From Ignelater luminosus (taxonomy: Eukaryota; Arthropoda; Insecta; Coleoptera; Elateridae): a stretch of DNA of 64,000 nucleotides. The stretch covers positions 32,489 to 96,488 of the forward strand of contig VTPC01001939.1 in assembly GCA_011009095.1 (NCBI GenBank), written 5' to 3'. The notes under the pieces were generated by a model that searched no databases, was not told where the DNA came from, and saw only the letters and a list, made by a program, of their open reading frames with translations. Positions 58,883 through 64,000 of the stretch are shown here, piece by piece (positions within the stretch are counted from its first letter, which is position 1; each line of letters opens with the position of its first letter). The position numbers were made by a program, and so were the translations under genes.

Positions 58883-59599
58883 AATCAAAGTCTAAAGGCT
58901 GCCAAATTGTGGCCTACTGTTTAAAAGTTTTAGATTGAGTTGGACTTTGGAGAAAAGTCACCGAAAATCGAAGCAAGAGAAGCGAGATAGGATTGGGTGT
59001 GGTATCGAGGCAGGCACCGAGCAAACAGCAACGCAGTCCCTAGAGGCAGATGTTAAATGAGTTAAGTTCGTGATGATAGTGATGAGACGTCGTTGTGGTG
59101 ATATTCAGAGTTGAAGTCCCTCCTCGTTCAGAGAGGTGTGGTACTAATCGAGGTTTGCCCAAGCATCGAAAATTCACATAATATCAAGTAGACTTACGGC
59201 GAACAAGTCAAGGCCTAAACAATAATGATAATGATAATGAACAAGGAAATGAGAAAATGGGAAAATCTGTTTGTAAAGTTGAAAATTGAAATTTTGAGAA
59301 ATTTGTAAAACTTGAGAAATTAAAATTTTGAGTATCGATTCCTTTCAGTGTGACGTTAGTTGTGGCGTTGATGTGAAGCTGTTGTTTTGCCGTTTCCCCT
59401 ACCATTAAAGTAAACCACAGTAAAACTTTAGTGAGAACGGGTAGGCTCCGCTATATTACATCTGAAACAAAACGTCGTCGCTTTAACCGGTGGAGTGGTT
59501 TAAAGGAAGCAATTTATCAAAGGGATGAGGTGTTTTCTTGAGGACGTTCTTTAGCTCAGGCTTAGATGGCTTAAATTACTAAGGTAAATAGATAGTATA
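58883..59599. other. Low-complexity and LINE-like remains, unresolved
   Basis: It includes ATAATGATAATGATAATGA at about 59221-59240 and a minus frame (59208-59405) without known domain. It may be the distal part of the minus-strand LINE whose 5' end lies at 60645. Confidence 0.3.
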
Positions 59600-60645
59600 A
59601 AGAATCTAATTTTTGTCTAGAGAGGTTCTTTTTGATTGAAATCGATGGTCCTTTGGACATATCCAGATTGCAAAAGAATGAAGATGATGCAGTCAGAGTA
59701 TAGTCTTTCAGATCCGTCTCTCTTTTAGAAGACGACAGTGCAACTGATTGGACACGGCGAAGGCGAGAGGCCGTTATAAGCTCCTCCTGAAGCTTCTTCA
59801 GCCTTGTGGATGGAGGTTGCTGGATAGAGAGGCGTCGTTCCCGTTCATAGACACTGGGCCAGCCGTTGGAAGTAGAATGGTGAGTTTGATCATGTAGACC
59901 TCGGAGTACAGCAGCAGGTAAATCGACGATTTTTGCAGCATGGATGGTAGTAGCAGCAGCGTCTAGTAAAGGCAGTTGATGTTATGGGGCAAGCGGCGTT
60001 GATGTTATGGAGCGAGCAACGTTTAAAGTAAGTACCTGAAGTTGGTCTTGGTGGGCGGTCCCTGTGGGCGTGGCATAGGTAGGATTTTATTCAGGTTCAC
60101 TGGCGGAGGCTTCTGATGTTGGATAAAAGCTGATAAGATCTTTGCCGGCTGATGGAGTTGAAGTGACAAGGTACGAAGGAAGAGAACTTGAACTCGCGGT
60201 AATTGGTGGTGATACATGCCACAAATGATTTTTGAGATCCACATCCTAAGTCGCTCGATGTAAAGGGTGAGTTCGATAGCTAGACGCAAACGGTAACTTC
60301 GGGGTCGCAAATCTACTAACCCTGCGGCCCTGGATGCGTTCGGAGTGTGGACACCCGAGAGAGAACGGAAATCAACACCCTCGCCAATAGTCGCGCCTCT
60401 CTCCCCTAGGCAATAACGTACGCGGGTGGAAATGGGACACCGGCTCCGGAGCCCTGCCGCCCTGAGCAGGAGGTGCCCGACTGCAAGGCCGTCGCTACTT
60501 CTAGGCTTTGGCTCCCTGGAAACAAAAGTTGCCACAAGCAGGTACAACAGGACACGCCACCCGGGGTGAGATTTGCGTGGGTCTGGACGAGCCAACATTG
60601 GTGAGGAACGGGAGGAACCACTGCCGAGGTCTACCTCGAACGGAC
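59600..60645 (-). mobile_element. 5' end of a LINE: 5' UTR and ORF1 N-terminus-like sequence
   Basis: This GC-rich block reads on the minus strand as a long open segment (60023-60598, 191 codons; probably partly untranslated leader). It has a Pro-rich stretch PPPVNLNKILPMPRPQGPP at about 60060-60115. A second frame further downstream reads TIHAAKIVDLPAAVLRGLHD, TRLKKLQEELITASRLRRVQ (about 59750-59950). Pro-rich then basic coiled-coil sequence fits a LINE ORF1, but no zinc knuckle was found. A host gene with GC-rich first exon is the alternative. It follows the Jockey-like C-terminus on the same strand, head to tail. Confidence 0.4.
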
Positions 60646-60661
60646 GCTACGCGGAACTGAC
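60624..60661 (-). promoter_or_regulatory. Internal Pol II promoter (initiator and DPE) at the LINE 5' end
   Basis: The minus strand has TCAGTT starting at 60661, an exact match to the insect initiator. AGACCT, an exact match to the DPE consensus, lies at +27 to +32 counted from the initiator A, one base short of the canonical +28. Jockey-type LINEs start with this kind of internal TATA-less promoter. A TATAAA lies about 43 nt further upstream, probably too far away for the same start. Confidence 0.4.
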
Positions 60662-60829
60662 AATCGCTGAGCGGCCGGATGAACATTTCATATGTTTATA
60701 TGTGCGAAGATCTGCTGTGGGCGGCTCGGACATAGCGGCGATGACCCAGGTGACAACGACGATTTCATACGATAAAATTTTACTGTACTATTGTGAGGTT
60801 AGGGTAAGGTTTGTTTAAAGAACACACGT

Positions 60830-61880
60830 GGTTTCTATGTACAAAAATGGGTCAAAACGTGGTTTCAGTGTAGACCGGAAGAGCGTAGGTGATGAGGTGC
60901 AAGAGAGATGTGATCTCCTTGAAAGTTTAGAAGTAAGAGAAATATTTTCTTCTCGGAGGTTAGGATGCAAGAGAGATGTAATTTTCTTGAGAGTTAGGAT
61001 GCAAAAGAGCGATTCTTATTTAACTCCTGGTATTTAAGTGAGTAACCCTGCCGCATCAAGGGCTTGGATTAGTTAAAGCTGAGGACAATTTGGTGTTGGC
61101 AAGGGAGTAAGGGTCTTGCATGGCATGGATGGCAGCCTGAAATACCTTAATTGATCACGGACACAAAGGAAGCACGGCGCTGTGCAGTGTTAAGGTACAT
61201 GTTTAGCTCCGCTTTCCAGTGGAGTGTGTTAGTGATGGTCATCCTCAAATACATGGGAGAAAAACAAAGGTGAGTATTCCAAAGGTTTGTGGGAATTATG
61301 CTTAATCTGCTAAGGCTGAATACTGTTCTACTAGTTGACAGGACGCTGTGGTATCTGCAAATTGTGTGGTATGGGCAATTGAGACGTTAAACATAACACC
61401 TAATGTGTAGCGGGTTTTGGAATATTGTGGCAATAGAATAAAAAGCGAATGAGGAATAGGATTAATCCCTGGAGTACGCCGGTCCGTAGGGTAAACACAT
61501 TGGAGGTTTTGCCGCTAACCCGCACCTGATAGTGGCTGTGGGAGAGGAAACGCAACATTAGTCTAATGAAACTAGCAGGTAATTGTGAATTTAAAAGCTT
61601 GTAAAGAAGTCTCACGTGCTAGAGTTGGTCATAGGCACGTTCAGTGTCTAAGAAAACACCGGCGACATATTTTTCAGTCGGAATGGAGTTAAAGAAGAAG
61701 AAACTGAAACAACGGAAAAAGATTAGCATAGTAATCTAGAATTTCTCACAGTCTATTAACTAAAATTCTTCTAAAAGTCTTGCCTAGCAATTCGGAAATG
61801 GGACCTATGAGGTTTTTATTTGGTTTAAGGGTTATCACTACGGTGGCTGATTTCTAAGAGGAAGATAGCCCTATCCCACA
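60830..61880 (-). pseudogene. Jockey-like LINE reverse transcriptase, copy 2
   Basis: Minus-strand pieces in order: SATVVITLKPNKNL (about 61805-61850), LLGKTFRRILVNRL (about 61750-61795), VFLDTERAYDQL (about 61625-61660, first catalytic Asp), LLYKLLNSQLPASFIRLMLR, then HYQVRVSGKTSNVFTLRTGV and LQG (61400-61615). Post-YADD pieces include SLSRLSIIPTNLWNTHLCFS, ITNTLHWKAELNMYLNTAQR and RASFVSV (about 61140-61320). The YADD box itself is lost. It belongs to the same family as 51930-52990, sharing LLGKTF(R/E)RIL and the ...VFLD(T/I)E... block. Confidence 0.75.
60900..61010. repeat. Short tandem repeat around GGATGCAAGAGAGATGT
   Basis: GGTGCAAGAGAGATGTGATC (60897), GGATGCAAGAGAGATGTAAT (60962) and GGATGCAAAAGAGC (60997) recur at 65- and 35-bp spacing within the LINE C-terminal region. 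Confidence 0.5.
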
Positions 61881-61934
61881 CAGGGCTAAAGGAAACAATA
61901 AGTGATGCTTTATATATCTATTCTAAGTCTTTGA

Positions 61935-62226
61935 AGATATATTGAAAACCTTATATGTTAGGTCACTCGAAACAACTAGTTTCAATGATATTTGATACTT
62001 AATTATTGTCAAGGAACCTTCTTGTAGAAAACTACGTTAAGCTTGGAGGATGAAAATAATAAATATTAATTTAGATTTATTTATGGATGCATTTAAGAAA
62101 GATCTAACATTGAAAATGTATTCTAATTTTTCAGAGATATACTTGAAATTTTTTAGGCCATTCAGGATAACTTTTTTGGATTGCTTGATACTTGCAGGAA
62201 ATTACGCTGAGCTTTGTTAAGCTCTT
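61935..62226. repeat. Dispersed repeat, copies 2 and 3
   Basis: Blocks at about 61935-62050 (GATATATTGAAAACC, CTTGTAGAAAACTACGTTAAG) and 62130-62226 (GATATACTTGAAATTTT, CTTGCAGGAAATTACGCTGAG) align with each other and with 58740-58872. The arrangement suggests an old repeat lying next to the LINE fragments, perhaps a shared 3' UTR. Confidence 0.45.
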
Positions 62227-64000
62227 GTGTACCATTCTGTTATGACTGTGTGTTTATTCTGAAGCACCACAGATGTAACGAGTCCAGATTTTGAAAGAAA
62301 ACATGCTGTTTCCTGACACTGTTTATCTCTGATAAAACTGGAGCTGATTGGCAATATTTTAGTGCTTAGCTTACGAGTCTGTGAGGAGACAAACAAATTA
62401 TTTTTGAAGCATGGACAATTTAACTGTATTGCAGCAATTCTTCATCTAGGATAAACAAGTTTTCTGAAAATATTTCTGGCAATTGATAGTTTGATACGGA
62501 TTTCTTTTCAGATGTTACAGTGGTGTAAGAAGAGGATCATGAAATGTCTTGCAATCGAAGAAATAGTAACACTAAAGATGTTTAGGTTTCAGGAAACTTC
62601 GGTTCACGAGACACATTTTGTGAAAAACACTCGTAAAGCTGTGCACGATGTAGAAGAAGGCTTTATACATTCTGAAACACAAAGCAATTAATGTGACAAT
62701 GCAAGTGTTAATTACTCAAAGTATTCATTCCTGGAAAAGTATTCAGGAGGCGCAAAAAAAACTCTGCCAGAAGAATCTACAACGGTAATATCTCTCTTCA
62801 TTTATCACTTTATTTTCACGTACATATTTGCCGTTTCGTATTGTTTTTAAAAAAGTGTAGTAAATACGGTTATTAAGCTTATTAACTTTGAAGCTTTTTT
62901 GTTTCTTTTTTAACTTGGAAACTTTAAACAAGTTAATATACGACAGTCAACTTTAGTTTACCTAAGTAAGTCAAGCTTTCTAGAAGTACAACTCCGAGTA
63001 ACATGAAATTTATTCCCCAAAGGAAATCATTAAAACTTCAGGGGGATATAAATACTTGCTTTCTATCAAAAAAACAAAGAACAATATACAATCAAAGTCT
63101 CTTATTTTATATTTTCATGGAATTGAATAATTTCTAAATCAAGTATAGCGGAATAAGTACGAATAAGCGTTTTACTACTTTGATATTTACTATATGATTA
63201 AATTCTTTCCATCTTTCATGTGGTTAACTGCAGGGATCTAACATAAAATTTGTGAATCCGTGTAAAACCATCTGGGACTTATCACACTAAGAATTTTATT
63301 AGCTGTAACATCCTTAATAAAAGGTTTAGGGCACACGTTTATACGAATTTTATTGTTTATTTAGATAACTTGCAACCACCATATCATAATTTCAAAAGCA
63401 CGTCTCATAATAAGTGTAAACTACGCATTTGAGATTACGTGCTCAACGAAAATTTGTTTTAGGCCTTTTTTGTGGAGAATTATTATCTTATTACAGAATT
63501 TAGTCAATAACCAGAAACAGCGATATAATACATACATACAACACACTAAGTTTATCTCTTATAGGTTAGTGGTGAAAACTGATTGGGCGGATTAGTATCG
63601 TGGCATATCAGCATGAAACGATGCGATGAGTCCTTTGTAGGTTTGTTTATACCCGCACAATTGTCTGAACGGTCCCATCGACCCCCACGGTTGTTGCCAA
63701 CCGTTGTGTTAGAGATAGGGAGGGAATACAGCATTAGTAATTACTAATTACACATGTTCCCCACAAACGATACATGTATCATGATCCGACGTTCAGATAT
63801 GAGAGCTGAGTTGATTTCATTACCGGATTGCTTGTATTCACATGTAAAACACTGTACATAATATTATCCTATCAAAACAAACAAAACCCCATTCCTGGGG
63901 GCCCTAAATATTTTGCTTTGAACTCTCGTGATTGATTTTTATTGTTGGTAATGGTTTTGAAAATAAACCGAGTTGTGAAACTTGTAAAAAGTTCTTTCGA
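62227..64000. other. AT-rich stretch, no gene recognised
   Basis: The plus frame 62491-62691 is polar and unassigned. Small palindromes occur at 63735-63750 (TTAGTAATTACTAA) and about 63769-63780 (GATACATGTATC). No TE end, exon or RNA gene was identified. Confidence 0.4.

Noticed and set aside
60023..60598. 191-residue minus-strand frame as a host gene
   Set aside because: It is GC-driven, overlaps what looks like a LINE leader, has no recognised domain and Arg/Leu-rich composition typical of non-coding GC-rich DNA. It is kept only as part of the LINE 5' end.
1..64000. CRISPR array, bacterial operon, phage or plasmid features
   Set aside because: No direct-repeat/spacer pattern, ribosome-binding sites or dense long open frames occur; the composition and TE content are those of an insect-type nuclear genome.

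Overview
This window looks like AT-rich intergenic or intronic DNA from an insect (or other arthropod) nuclear genome. It holds no rRNA, tRNA, operon or CRISPR signal. Nearly all recognisable protein sequence belongs to decayed transposable elements (TEs) of families typical of insects: two mariners, two or three piggyBac elements, a Tc1, hAT elements, a pogo-like relic, a Ginger/KRBA2-like integrase transposon, two Ty3/gypsy fragments, and several LINE fragments (RTE/CR1-like and Jockey-like). Every TE reading frame is broken by stops or indels, so none looks able to move on its own. All family calls were made by eye from motifs; no search was run.

Layout. 1-856 is the 3' end of a LINE with a TGA-repeat tail. 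4671-5499 is a non-autonomous hAT filled with degenerate 9-bp GC-rich repeats. 7260-8450 is a diverged tandem array of about 340-bp units, one unit split by a 149-bp MITE. 8671-8913 is a fragment of a TE-type protein. 11659-13690 is a piggyBac on the minus strand, next to a 543-bp foldback element. 16237-20460 is a nest: mariner 1, then a gypsy polymerase fragment that is itself split by mariner 2. 22507-23140 is a Tc1 relic.

24597-29099 is a hAT transposase gene whose only visible intron contains a 2.43-kb Ginger/KRBA2-like transposon. That element has inverted repeats of more than 300 bp that include coding sequence for its own C-terminal Cys-rich domain. I regard this as the most interesting locus. 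32596-32763 is a MITE. 33685-35230 is a second piggyBac followed by a pogo-like DDE fragment. 36000-39240 carries a minisatellite and a gag-like LINE ORF1 on the minus strand. 39640-42300 is a second gypsy fragment.

42300-49060 has almost no TE signal and is the best candidate for host sequence. It holds a minus-strand first coding exon with a signal peptide, TATA box and initiator (46744-46917), and 1.3 kb away a plus-strand TATA box with a strong splice donor (48148-48230). These could be two divergent host promoters. 49060-61900 returns to retroelements: a tRNA-derived SINE, two minus-strand Jockey-like reverse transcriptases, one plus-strand LINE ORF2, and a LINE 5' end with an internal promoter. 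62230-64000 shows nothing recognisable.
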